From NCBI GenBank assembly GCA_964504195.1, contig CAZDDI010000107.1, forward strand, positions 1-7,684: 7,684 nt of DNA. The letters run 5' to 3'. Positions 1 to 7,175 of this stretch are shown one piece after another (position 1 is the stretch's first letter; each line of letters begins with the position of its first letter). Made by a program: the position numbers and the translations under genes. Source of the DNA: CAZDDI01 sp964504195 (GTDB lineage: Bacteria > Chloroflexota > Anaerolineae > B4-G1 > SLSP01). The notes under the pieces were generated by a model. It was not told where the DNA came from and did no database searches. It saw nothing but the letters and a program-made list of their open reading frames with translations.

Positions 1-547
1 GACCGCCGCCGGGCTATGGGGTGGTGTTAAAGTGCGACTTCTTTCAGGAGAGTCACTTATGAATTTTATAATCCTGTATTACATCGTAGCGCAGATTTGT
101 CCTGCATTGAAAGATGCCCAAATCATACCACAGATTTGCGCTTTTGATGCCCTGGGTGCGCGTCATTTTTTCCGCAGCCCTAGCAACCTATCGGAGAGAC
201 AACCCTGGTTGATTTGTAATTTATAAATCGCATATATTCTGTCAATAATATGGTATGCCTACGATATGTACCATAGCGCTCTGGCCGGTATCCGACCGTG
301 CCAATCTTCGTTCCATAACTAAAATAAAACACACCCAAATACGATCGCCCTAGCCCCACCTGGGTATACGACAAATTATTGGATAAAGAACGATTCTTAT
401 CTGAAAAATACCTCTCTAAACTTGTAGCTTGTCTCATTTTGAGAATCTTCCCCCTCTCCCTTGCCCCCGCAAGCGGGGGAAAGGGGGCAGGGGGATAGGG
501 GAAAAACACCCCAATAATTTGTCCTATACCCGCCCCACCTATTCATC
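1..547. other. Long intergenic region without a convincing gene
   Basis: About 550 bases precede the first promoter candidate. The first 40 bases are GC-rich. One plus-strand frame runs from the window edge to a TGA at 60-62 and would give a 19-residue tail (PPPGYGVVLKCDFFQESHL), so the end of an upstream gene may lie here; this cannot be confirmed from so few residues. A second frame has ATG at 59 behind AGGAGAG (46-52) and would give a 55-residue peptide ending at 226, with no recognisable family features. From about 60 to 440 the sequence is clearly more AT-rich than the genes to the right and contains no open frame that looks coding. The only strong structure is the GC-rich hairpin listed at 450-494. 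Confidence 0.6.
450..494. repeat. GC-rich imperfect hairpin, probable dispersed repeat
   Basis: The core is a perfect 7-bp stem, CCCCCGC (464-470) and GCGGGGG (473-479), closed by a 2-base AA gap. Pairing continues outwards with few mismatches: TT 461-462 with AA 481-482, CTCCC 456-460 with GGGGG 483-487 (one T-G wobble), and CCCCC 450-454 with GGGGG 490-494. The left arm is almost pure pyrimidine and the right arm almost pure purine. It stands in AT-rich surroundings, which suggests insertion of a mobile or dispersed short repeat. It lies about 55 bases upstream of the promoter candidate, and nothing shows a regulatory role. Confidence 0.6.
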
Positions 548-576
548 TTGCACTATCCACCGCGATAGGTTATAAT
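548..576 (+). promoter_or_regulatory. Candidate sigma-70-type promoter for the CNBD/cyclase pair
   Basis: A perfect -10 hexamer TATAAT (571-576) follows a weak -35 match TTGCAC (548-553; only the TTG agrees with TTGACA) with a 17-base spacer. Transcription would start near 583, giving a leader of roughly 58 bases before the start codon at 641. No operator-like inverted repeat overlaps it. The call rests on consensus and position only. Confidence 0.55.
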
Positions 577-627
577 AAGATAGTAGTTCTATGGCCGCTC
601 ATTCAGCTTGTCATTTTTTATTCTTTC

Positions 628-633
628 AGGAGG
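628..633 (+). promoter_or_regulatory. Ribosome binding site AGGAGG
   Basis: A perfect AGGAGG ends 7 bases before the ATG at 641. It decides the start of the cyclic-nucleotide-binding gene against the in-frame TTG at 608, which would place this site inside the coding region. Confidence 0.8.
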
Positions 634-640
634 AAACACC

Positions 641-1075
641 ATGATCAATGAGGAAAAGACCATCGAGATTTTACAGCGCGTTTCATTGTTCCAGGGCCTC
701 AAAAAGCGCCAGCTCAGTAGTTTGGCACGTAGCTTTGTCGAACGCTCCTGTGTCGCTGATGAAGTCATTATTGCTCAAGGGCGCACTGGCTACGGGTTCT
801 TTATTGTTGTTTCCGGCAAAGCCGAGGCCTATCGCGAGTTGCCCGATAACACCAAGGTTGTTGTGAACACCTTTGGGCCGGGCGATTTCTTCGGCGAGTT
901 GGCGTTGCTTGATGATGGGCCACGTACCGCTACCGTAGTTGCTACCGAAGCCGCGGAGTGCCTAATTCTCCCTCATGAGAGCTTTATGGGCCTTTTGAAA
1001 CGGGATGCTGAGATGTCCGTCGCTATTTTAACTGAATTGGCTCGGCGTTTCCGCATGGCGATGGATCGCCTGTAG
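641..1075 (+). CDS. Stand-alone cyclic-nucleotide-binding domain protein
   Basis: This gene encodes 144 residues, essentially one cyclic-nucleotide-binding (CRP/PKA-type) beta-roll with flanking helices. An N-terminal helix with LFQGL (about 17-21) is the usual lead-in. The glycine turn 'GRTGYGFFIVVSGKAEAY' lies near 47-64. The phosphate-binding cassette is intact: FGELALL starts at 84, with the ribose-binding Glu at 86, and PRTA at 94-97 carries the phosphate-binding Arg95. Residue 96 is Thr, as in cGMP-binding PKG and HCN sites; this is suggestive only, because bacterial cassettes vary. A C-terminal amphipathic helix rich in Arg ends the protein with no helix-turn-helix, so it is not a CRP/FNR transcription factor. 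It probably acts by binding a partner in the cytosol. Start chosen from AGGAGG at 628-633. The next gene encodes a nucleotidyl cyclase 120 bases downstream with no terminator between, so it may sense that enzyme's product. The CNBD assignment is firm; ligand and partner are unknown. Confidence 0.93.
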   Translation: MINEEKTIEILQRVSLFQGLKKRQLSSLARSFVERSCVADEVIIAQGRTGYGFFIVVSGKAEAYRELPDNTKVVVNTFGPGDFFGELALLDDGPRTATVVATEAAECLILPHESFMGLLKRDAEMSVAILTELARRFRMAMDRL

Positions 1076-1195
1076 AAGGCTAACCTTATCCATCTTAGGG
1101 CGCTCCGTACCCTTCTGTGGATCACTGGCTCCGTTTGTGGGCCGTGAAGATCGGCAGGTGGTATGGTTGCGCCCTTTGTTTGTGAGCGAATAGCG

Positions 1196-4100
1196 ATGAA
1201 ATGCCCTAATTGCAATTTCAAGAATCCTGCCAAGCTGCGCTATTGTGGTATGTGTGGCACGAGTCTCACGCGCCCCTGCCCGGCGTGTGGATTCTCCAAT
1301 CCCCGACGCTTTAACTTCTGTGGTCACTGCGGTGTCCGTCTTGAGGAAGGCCAGCTCCAAATTCCCCTCCACGAAGAAGAACCACAACTGGCCTTGCCAA
1401 CCACCCTACCCGCCCTCTCTCCCGCACCGGCTGTTGAAACGTTATCTCCCCGCCCCCGGCTTGAAGGGGAACGCCGGGTCGCTACCGTGTTGCTCGCGGA
1501 TGTCAAAGGCTCCACGGAACTGCTGGAACAGGTCGGGACAGAGGCCTGGGTCGAGATTATGAACCGCGTGTTCCAAATCCTGGAAAACGAGATTTATCGC
1601 TACGGCGGTAAGGTGGATCAGTTCCGAGGCGATGGCCTGGTAGCCTTCTTTGGCGCGACCAGCGCCCATGAGGACGATCCCGAACGGGCTGTCCTAAGCG
1701 GTTTGGAAATGCAGCACGCATTCAAACGCTATGCCCAGGAGATGGCTGAGCGTGAAGGGGTGGATCTTAACTTACGCGTGGGCATCAACACAGGCGAGGT
1801 CATTGTGACCAGTGTGGGCAACAGCCAATACAGTGAGGATACCGCTATGGGCGGCGCTATCACCATCGCCGCACGACTGGAGGGGGCCGCTGAGCCGGGC
1901 ACTGTGCTGGTCAGTGATACCACCTACCAATTGGTGCAAAGCCACTTTGAGTGGCAGCCCTTGGGTAAAATAGCGCTCAAGGGACTGAGCCAACCGCTCA
2001 CTGTGTATCGCCCACTAACCTACCGCCCGAGTCTGGAACGCCCCAAGTACGAACTTGCCAGCCCCCTGGTGGGGCGCGAGGAAGAATTGCAAACGCTCAA
2101 AGATAGCGTCGAGCGGCTCAAGAGCGGCGCGGGCGGCATTATTCTGCTGACTGGAGAGCGTGGTATTGGTAAGTCACTGTTACTTACAGAGCTACGCCAT
2201 TACTTTGCCCGCCAGAGTGCACTCTTGGCGGAGGCGCGTGACCGTGAAGCCCCGCCGGCACCACTCCCAGAGTCCACTCCTAGTGATTTGGAACAGCTTG
2301 CTAACGGCGCGGCAATGCAATCAGCCGTTAGCACAGAACCGTCTTTATCACAAGAAGTTGTAGAATTACGTGGGCGGTGTCGCTCCTACAACCAGGCGCA
2401 GCCCTATGCCATCTGGCTCGACTTGCTACAAAACTGGCTTGGCACAGACTCCAACGCCTCCAAAGAAGCCCGGCGCGACCATCTGCGCCACGAATCCCAT
2501 CGCCTGTGGGGGGCGCGCATGGGCGAACACTACCCCTATCTAGTCACGCTACTCGATTTGCCCCTGGAAGAAACCTTCGCAGAACGCATCCGCCATCTGG
2601 ACGCTGAGGGTCTGCGCCAACAGATCTTCATGGCTGTGCGTAGTTGGGTGGAAGCGCTGGCTGAACAACACCCGCTCATCATCACACTCACCGATATGCA
2701 CTGGGCCGATACCACCTCACTCGAACTGCTACGCTATTGCCTGCCGCTCTGCGATCAAGAGCCGGTGCTCTGGCTGCTGGTATTCCGCCCAGAGCGCACC
2801 TTGCCAATCTGGGAATTCCGCTACTATGTGGAGACCGAATATCCACACCGACTCATCAACCTGACACTCAAGCCCCTCAACAAAGCCCAAAGCCGCACCT
2901 TCATCGAGCTGTTGATTGGAGCCAATGCACTAAGCAAGGAAACCCGCAACCTGATCATCGAGAAGGCCGAAGGCAACCCCTACTACATCCAAGAACTCCT
3001 GCGTGCGCTCATTGCACAAGGGCTGCTGGTGCGCGATTGCGAGACCTGCGCCGACGGTGATGCTGCACGGTGGCGCTTGCTACGCCCTGTGACCTCATTG
3101 GAATTGCCGGACAGCCTGCAATCCTTACTCCTGGCCCGTGTAGACCGGCTCGCCCCAGAAGAACAGCGCGTGCTCCAAATGGCCGCCGTCATCGGACAGG
3201 TGTTCTGGTCGAACGTGTTACAGGCATTGGCCGGCGATCTCCCCAACCTACGGGCACATCTCACCGCGCTACAACGGGCGCAGCTCATCCGCGAGCGGGG
3301 ACGCATTCCCCACATGGGCACAGAATATGTCTTCAACTCCACGCTCATCCGCGACACCATCTACGACGGCCTGCTCAGCTCCCAACGCGCCATTTACCAT
3401 CTGCAAGTGGCGGAGCACCTCGAAAAACGCTTTGCCGTGGAAGTGCTTTCGCAATATCACAACCTCTACTTTGGCGCTTTGGCCTACCACTATCGCTGCG
3501 CCGGTAAAACGGATAAAGAGCTCTTCTACACCCTGCAAATGGCGAAACATGCCCGTGAGGTCTATGCCAACAGTGAAGCCATCGAGCATTACAGTCACGC
3601 GCTGGAATTGCTGGATAAAATCGAACAGCAGCAGCCTGTGCCTGATACGCTACATACATTGCGCCGCCAACGGTTCGAAATCCTCAAAGATCGGCAACAC
3701 GTTCACAATGTTCTGGGGCAGTTCGAGGCGATGCAAGCCGATACGCATACACTCTTGCAGCTGGCCCGCGCGATGCCTGAAGAACTGATCTGGTTATTGG
3801 ATGCGCTGCTGCTACAACCGGCGGTGGGGCACTTCCAAAACGAGACACCCGAACACATCCAAGAGGCAATCCCGATGGCCGAAGAGGCGCTTCAGCTGGC
3901 GCAACAGCTCAATGACCGACCTCGTGAGATCGAAGCGTTAATCGCCATGATCAACCAGAAGCTACAGCTGGGCGACCCGGGCTGGCAGGAAATTGCCGAG
4001 CGCGCGCTAGAACTAGCACAACAAGTGGGCGACGAGCGGTACGAGGCGCGTATCTTGTTAGGTATGGGGCATATCTACGCCATGAGCGATCAGCCCGAGC

Positions 4101-5035
4101 GCAGTATCGAATACCTGCAAGCTGCCACAGCCCTCTCCATTGTGCAAGCGCCGGACGACAAGCCCACTCAAATTGCCCTACTTGACCTGCTCGGACTGCA
4201 ATACGAGCGCAATGGTGACTACTATCGCCTGCTCACCGAGTATCAACATGAGCGCTTGAGCATGAGCCGTGACATCGGCCATCGTATCCTCGAAGCTGAG
4301 GCGCTTTACAATTGCGGAGAAATCCAGGGGATTTACCTGGGAGATTACGAGACCGGACTGATTATGCTGGAGGCCAGTCGCAGCATCCTCAAAGGGACCA
4401 CTGGCGAAGCCCGGCGGTTAATTCGCATCGCGCAAATTCAAGCCAATCAATATCAGTATCAAGAAGCCCTGGCAAATCTGGCCCGTGCCCGCGAACTCAG
4501 TGGGGTGCGCCTTGCCCAAGTCGCTAATCTCAATCTGGTCACAAGTATCGTTTACACTACTATGTGGGAAGAAACGCAGCTGCGCGCCGCGCTGGAACTG
4601 GCCGAGCAAACGCGACAGTTGACCCAGAACCCGCTGCTCTCTCAACAATATGCGATGGCGGCCGCCTGTCACGAAACGCTGGCATATTTGGGATTGGGGC
4701 AAAAAAGCACAGATGCAGCGACCCGTCAACAACATTACCAGTTGGCATTGGCCGCTTCACAAAAAGCGCTGGCTATCTTTGAGTGTTTCGGGTTCGTGCA
4801 GATTACCGAATGCGTGAGCGAAGAGGTCTTGTTCCGGCGTAGCCAGGCGCTGGCTGCCAACGAGCAACACGCTGAGGCCCTACTGTACCTGGAGCGCGCC
4901 TACGATGAGATGTTACGCAAACACGCGCTCATCCCTGCCGACACGACTTATTACCATACCTATTTGCACGCCATACCCCTACATCGGGATATTTACAACG
5001 CCTACACGGCAATTGAGGAGCTCTCGCGGGAATGA
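1196..5035 (+). CDS. Zinc-ribbon / class III nucleotidyl cyclase / P-loop ATPase / TPR signalling protein
   Basis: This gene encodes a 1279-residue multidomain protein with no signal peptide or membrane segment. Residues 1-45 hold two zinc ribbons (Cys 3/6/17/20 and 28/31/42/45). Residues about 91-275 form a class III adenylate/guanylate cyclase domain: metal Asp102 (LLADVKGST), metal Asp146 (FRGDG) and catalytic Arg227 (AARLE). The specificity positions are Gln142 and Thr216 rather than Lys/Asp, and the transition-state Asn position is Thr223. Residues about 290-760 are an AAA/STAND-type ATPase: Walker A GERGIGKS (320-327), Walker B-like LIITLTDMHWAD (ending 505), then GNPYYIQELLRAL (593-605). 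The rest is helical TPR-like repeats, probably for protein binding. This resembles the cyclase-ATPase-TPR fusions common in Chloroflexota and related phyla. ATG at 1196 is preferred because family members begin MKCPxC; the in-frame ATG at 1163 adds 11 residues, and neither has a good ribosome binding site. It probably shares a transcript with the CNBD gene upstream. Domain calls are strong; signal and product are unknown. Confidence 0.92.
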   Translation: MKCPNCNFKNPAKLRYCGMCGTSLTRPCPACGFSNPRRFNFCGHCGVRLEEGQLQIPLHEEEPQLALPTTLPALSPAPAVETLSPRPRLEGERRVATVLLADVKGSTELLEQVGTEAWVEIMNRVFQILENEIYRYGGKVDQFRGDGLVAFFGATSAHEDDPERAVLSGLEMQHAFKRYAQEMAEREGVDLNLRVGINTGEVIVTSVGNSQYSEDTAMGGAITIAARLEGAAEPGTVLVSDTTYQLVQSHFEWQPLGKIALKGLSQPLTVYRPLTYRPSLERPKYELASPLVGREEELQTLKDSVERLKSGAGGIILLTGERGIGKSLLLTELRHYFARQSALLAEARDREAPPAPLPESTPSDLEQLANGAAMQSAVSTEPSLSQEVVELRGRCRSYNQAQPYAIWLDLLQNWLGTDSNASKEARRDHLRHESHRLWGARMGEHYPYLVTLLDLPLEETFAERIRHLDAEGLRQQIFMAVRSWVEALAEQHPLIITLTDMHWADTTSLELLRYCLPLCDQEPVLWLLVFRPERTLPIWEFRYYVETEYPHRLINLTLKPLNKAQSRTFIELLIGANALSKETRNLIIEKAEGNPYYIQELLRALIAQGLLVRDCETCADGDAARWRLLRPVTSLELPDSLQSLLLARVDRLAPEEQRVLQMAAVIGQVFWSNVLQALAGDLPNLRAHLTALQRAQLIRERGRIPHMGTEYVFNSTLIRDTIYDGLLSSQRAIYHLQVAEHLEKRFAVEVLSQYHNLYFGALAYHYRCAGKTDKELFYTLQMAKHAREVYANSEAIEHYSHALELLDKIEQQQPVPDTLHTLRRQRFEILKDRQHVHNVLGQFEAMQADTHTLLQLARAMPEELIWLLDALLLQPAVGHFQNETPEHIQEAIPMAEEALQLAQQLNDRPREIEALIAMINQKLQLGDPGWQEIAERALELAQQVGDERYEARILLGMGHIYAMSDQPERSIEYLQAATALSIVQAPDDKPTQIALLDLLGLQYERNGDYYRLLTEYQHERLSMSRDIGHRILEAEALYNCGEIQGIYLGDYETGLIMLEASRSILKGTTGEARRLIRIAQIQANQYQYQEALANLARARELSGVRLAQVANLNLVTSIVYTTMWEETQLRAALELAEQTRQLTQNPLLSQQYAMAAACHETLAYLGLGQKSTDAATRQQHYQLALAASQKALAIFECFGFVQITECVSEEVLFRRSQALAANEQHAEALLYLERAYDEMLRKHALIPADTTYYHTYLHAIPLHRDIYNAYTAIEELSRE

Positions 5036-5054
5036 GTGCATAGGGTTAGATTAC

Positions 5055-5092
5055 ACGAAACGGCGGGATGCTCGAGCATCCCGCCGTTTCGT
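5055..5092. terminator. Perfect 38-bp palindrome, probable terminator hairpin
   Basis: Two 19-base arms are exact reverse complements, ACGAAACGGCGGGATGCTC (5055-5073) and its complement (5074-5092), meeting at CTCGAG with no spacer. It begins 19 bases after the cyclase-gene stop codon, in the gap between two convergent genes. That position and its stability fit a transcript end, possibly used from both sides. A T-tract is missing after it on either strand (AAAAA follows on plus), so it is not a classical intrinsic terminator; it may instead protect 3' ends or be a repeat. Confidence 0.6.
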
Positions 5093-5185
5093 AAAAACTG
5101 CCGTGACCTCACAGATGCAACGCACTTTTATAAGTGCGCTGCACCCAAGTTATAAACCCCTAAAGTCTATCCGCAAATTCACCAA

Positions 5186-5256
5186 GGCGGTGGTTAAGCC
5201 TGTCGAAACCACCGCTGGGTCTCGGCAGGCTCGGCTTCGGCAGGCTCAGCCACCGG
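5186..5256. repeat. Composite inverted and tandem repeat between convergent genes
   Basis: GCGGTGGTT (5187-5195) and AACCACCGC (5207-5215) form a 9-bp stem with an 11-base loop containing GCCTGTCGA. Directly after it the unit TCGGCAGGCTC occurs at 5222-5232 and again at 5237-5247, a 15-base period with GGCT between. Another CCACCG follows at 5250-5255. The loop and the tandem unit are variants of one GCCTGYCGA theme. The block stops 8 bases before the stop codon of the peptidase gene (5264), so it would lie in that gene's 3' untranslated region. This looks like a dispersed intergenic repeat; a terminator role for the peptidase gene is possible but has no T-tract to support it. Confidence 0.55.
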
Positions 5257-5263
5257 CGGTAGA

Positions 5264-7072
5264 TTAGCCAAGTAGCGCCTCCAACCGCGCCACCAGATCC
5301 GCCAGAATCCCAAACGTCACTTCGACCGGTTCCGGCATGGTGAGATCCACCCCCGCCAGCTGCAATGCATCCAACGGATACACGGAGCTACCCGCCTTGA
5401 GAAAGCTCAGGTAATGCTCCACAGCCCCAGGCTGCCCATCGAGCACCCCCCGCGCCAGCGCGTGCGCGCCGGAGATGCCCGTAGCATACTGGTAGACGTA
5501 GTAATCGGTATATAGATGCCCAAACGTTGCCCAGGTAATCCCGTCGCGCTCCCGGTCTACCGCCAGCGCATCGCCGTAGCCTTCAGCGAAGAGGTCAGCC
5601 ATCAGTGCATTCATATCACCGGCGGTCAGCCCCTCGCCGCGCTCTACCCGCAGGTGGACTTCCAGCTCGAAGCGCGCCAGCGTGGGCATGATGAAAAAGT
5701 AGCGATGGAAGTTGGACATGGCTTCCTCAAGCACGGCCAGCTGGAATGCCGGGTCGGGATTGGTCTCCAGCAGATGCGCGCGCACGAGCGCCTGGTGGAA
5801 GTTCGACGCTACTTCAGCCACAAAGAGCGAATACTGGCTGTAGATTATCGGCTGGTGCTCCCAGGCCAGGTAGGAGTGCATCGAGTGGCCCAGCTCGTGC
5901 GCCAGCGTGCTCAGGCTGGGAATGTTATCGTTGTAGTTGAGCAGGATGAAGGGATACGTCCCCGGCCAGCCTGCCGAGAACGCGCCGGCCCGCTTGCCGC
6001 GCGTGGGGTACACATCCACCCAGCGCTGCTCGAGCGCGCCTTGGCGCACCGTTTCGACGTACTCCGCGCCGAGCGGCGCCAACCCGTCACAGATCCAGTC
6101 CACAGCCTGCTCATAAGGCACGTTGGGGGGTGATGCAGCAGATAGCGGCGACCATATATCGTAAGTGTGCAAGGTCTCCACCCCTAATGCCTTGCGGCGC
6201 AACGCCCAATAGCGATGCCAGGTGGGCAAGTTCTTGCGGAAAGTCTCGATCAAATTATGGAACACGGCAACCGGGATATTGTTGGCAAAGAGCGAGGCTT
6301 CGAGCGTGGAAGGGTAGCCTCGCACGCGCATCGAGAAGACGTTTTGCTTGATAGAGGTGCTCAAGGATGCCGCCAGTGTGTTCTGGAACGCCAAATACTT
6401 ATCGTTATAATGCTCCCAGGCGGTGCGCCGCGCCTCGCGATCGCTGCCCGCCAGGATGCGCCCCAACGTCCCCTGCGTGAGCGGCAGTTCTGTGCCATCG
6501 GCGGCAATCGCCGGCTCAAAGACGAAATCGGCATTGGTCAACAGGGAGCTGATGGTCTCCGGCCCGGAAAACGGATCGGCCAACATACCCAACAACGCCT
6601 CGACCTCCGCTGAGCGTACATGTGCCTGCGAGCGGAAGAGGTTGTGGAGGTAGTGTTCCATTATCTGCAAGCGCGGCTCCTGGGACATCCACGCGCGCAG
6701 CGTTTCTTCACCAATAGCGAGCAATTCGGGATCCACAAATGCCGCCGTCGCCATGAGTCGCCCTAACATGCCCTGCGCCTTATCGAGCGCGCCGCAGGCC
6801 CAGGCATTGGTCATCTCCACCTCGCGGCTCATCATCGCATAGAGATAGACATGGCCCACGCGGCGATAGAGGTCTTCAAGCATAGCGAGCGCATCTGCCA
6901 ACACGGACGGGCCTTCACTGAGGCGGCCCTGGAACCCGTGCAGGGTTTGTAGCGCGGGGGGGAGCGCCTCCAAGGCGGCCTCCCAATCTGCGACCGAAGC
7001 GAACATGCTGGGGGCGTTCCAGGTGTAGCGAGGATCCATCTCATCGTGAGCAGGTACTTGGGTTGCGGACAT
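5264..7072 (-). CDS. pepF: Oligoendopeptidase F, M3 family zinc metallopeptidase
   Basis: This gene encodes 602 residues, the usual length for PepF-type enzymes, which cut short peptides in the cytosol and help recycle peptides. The zinc site is visible: HELGH at 392-396 supplies two His ligands and the catalytic Glu393, and Glu420 in LFVAEVASN is the third ligand. Other family marks are KRAGAFSAGW (about 360-369) before the zinc site and GHLYTDYYVYQYATG (about 518-532) with the substrate-binding His/Tyr segment near the C-terminus. The N-terminal half is the expected all-helical M3 oligopeptidase lobe, with no signal peptide. The ATG at 7072 follows AGGAGG with a 5-base gap. A longer in-frame start at 7111 would only add 13 residues translated from a tandem repeat, so it was rejected. 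The gene converges with the cyclase gene and appears to be transcribed alone. The family call is very strong; the exact peptide specificity is unknown. Confidence 0.96.
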   Translation of the reverse strand: MSATQVPAHDEMDPRYTWNAPSMFASVADWEAALEALPPALQTLHGFQGRLSEGPSVLADALAMLEDLYRRVGHVYLYAMMSREVEMTNAWACGALDKAQGMLGRLMATAAFVDPELLAIGEETLRAWMSQEPRLQIMEHYLHNLFRSQAHVRSAEVEALLGMLADPFSGPETISSLLTNADFVFEPAIAADGTELPLTQGTLGRILAGSDREARRTAWEHYNDKYLAFQNTLAASLSTSIKQNVFSMRVRGYPSTLEASLFANNIPVAVFHNLIETFRKNLPTWHRYWALRRKALGVETLHTYDIWSPLSAASPPNVPYEQAVDWICDGLAPLGAEYVETVRQGALEQRWVDVYPTRGKRAGAFSAGWPGTYPFILLNYNDNIPSLSTLAHELGHSMHSYLAWEHQPIIYSQYSLFVAEVASNFHQALVRAHLLETNPDPAFQLAVLEEAMSNFHRYFFIMPTLARFELEVHLRVERGEGLTAGDMNALMADLFAEGYGDALAVDRERDGITWATFGHLYTDYYVYQYATGISGAHALARGVLDGQPGAVEHYLSFLKAGSSVYPLDALQLAGVDLTMPEPVEVTFGILADLVARLEALLG

Positions 7073-7077
7073 CAAAA

Positions 7078-7083
7078 CCTCCT
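7078..7083 (-). promoter_or_regulatory. Ribosome binding site AGGAGG for the peptidase gene
   Basis: CCTCCT on the plus strand reads AGGAGG on the minus strand, 5 bases before the ATG at 7072. It fixes the start of the oligoendopeptidase gene. Confidence 0.85.
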
Positions 7084-7090
7084 GTTGAAA

Positions 7091-7111
7091 ATGGCAAATG
7101 GCAAATCGCAA
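7091..7111. repeat. Three-copy 7-bp tandem repeat (ATGGCAA)
   Basis: ATGGCAA, ATGGCAA and ATCGCAA follow each other; the third differs by one base. The array ends about 8 bases upstream of the peptidase ribosome binding site, so it lies in the leader of that transcript. Short heptamer arrays of this kind can change copy number by slippage. No function is evident. Confidence 0.7.
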
Positions 7112-7125
7112 AACTTAACCCGGTC

Positions 7126-7143
7126 GCGGATCTGGCGATCCGC
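7126..7143. repeat. 7-bp hairpin with TGGC loop (copy A)
   Basis: GCGGATC (7126-7132), loop TGGC, GATCCGC (7137-7143): a perfect stem-loop. Loop and inner stem match the two hairpins inside the inverted repeat at 7176-7318, so it is a third copy of the same module, about 55 bases upstream of the peptidase start. It could act in the leader RNA or simply be a dispersed element. Confidence 0.65.
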
Positions 7144-7175
7144 TCTGAGCACACCGGTTCTAAAACGTCCGGTTA

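Noticed and set aside
59..226. 55-residue plus-strand frame with ATG at 59 behind AGGAGAG
   Set aside because: The ribosome binding site is acceptable, but the peptide has no family features, lies in AT-rich sequence and the frame is also open to the window edge without a clear start. Too weak to call a gene.
180..509. 109-residue minus-strand frame, or a shorter one from the ATG at 437
   Set aside because: The first part is a translation of the GC-rich hairpin repeat (PYPPAPFPPLAG). The remainder has no good ribosome binding site and no recognisable domain.
1163..1195. Earlier in-frame start for the cyclase protein (ATG at 1163)
   Set aside because: It would put 11 residues before MKCPNC, where family proteins normally begin. 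Its AGGTGG is only one base from the ATG, too close to serve. It remains an alternative.
5516..6133. 205-residue plus-strand frame opposite the peptidase gene
   Set aside because: It is antisense to a firmly identified M3 peptidase, and the long open frame is explained by the GC-rich codon use of that gene.
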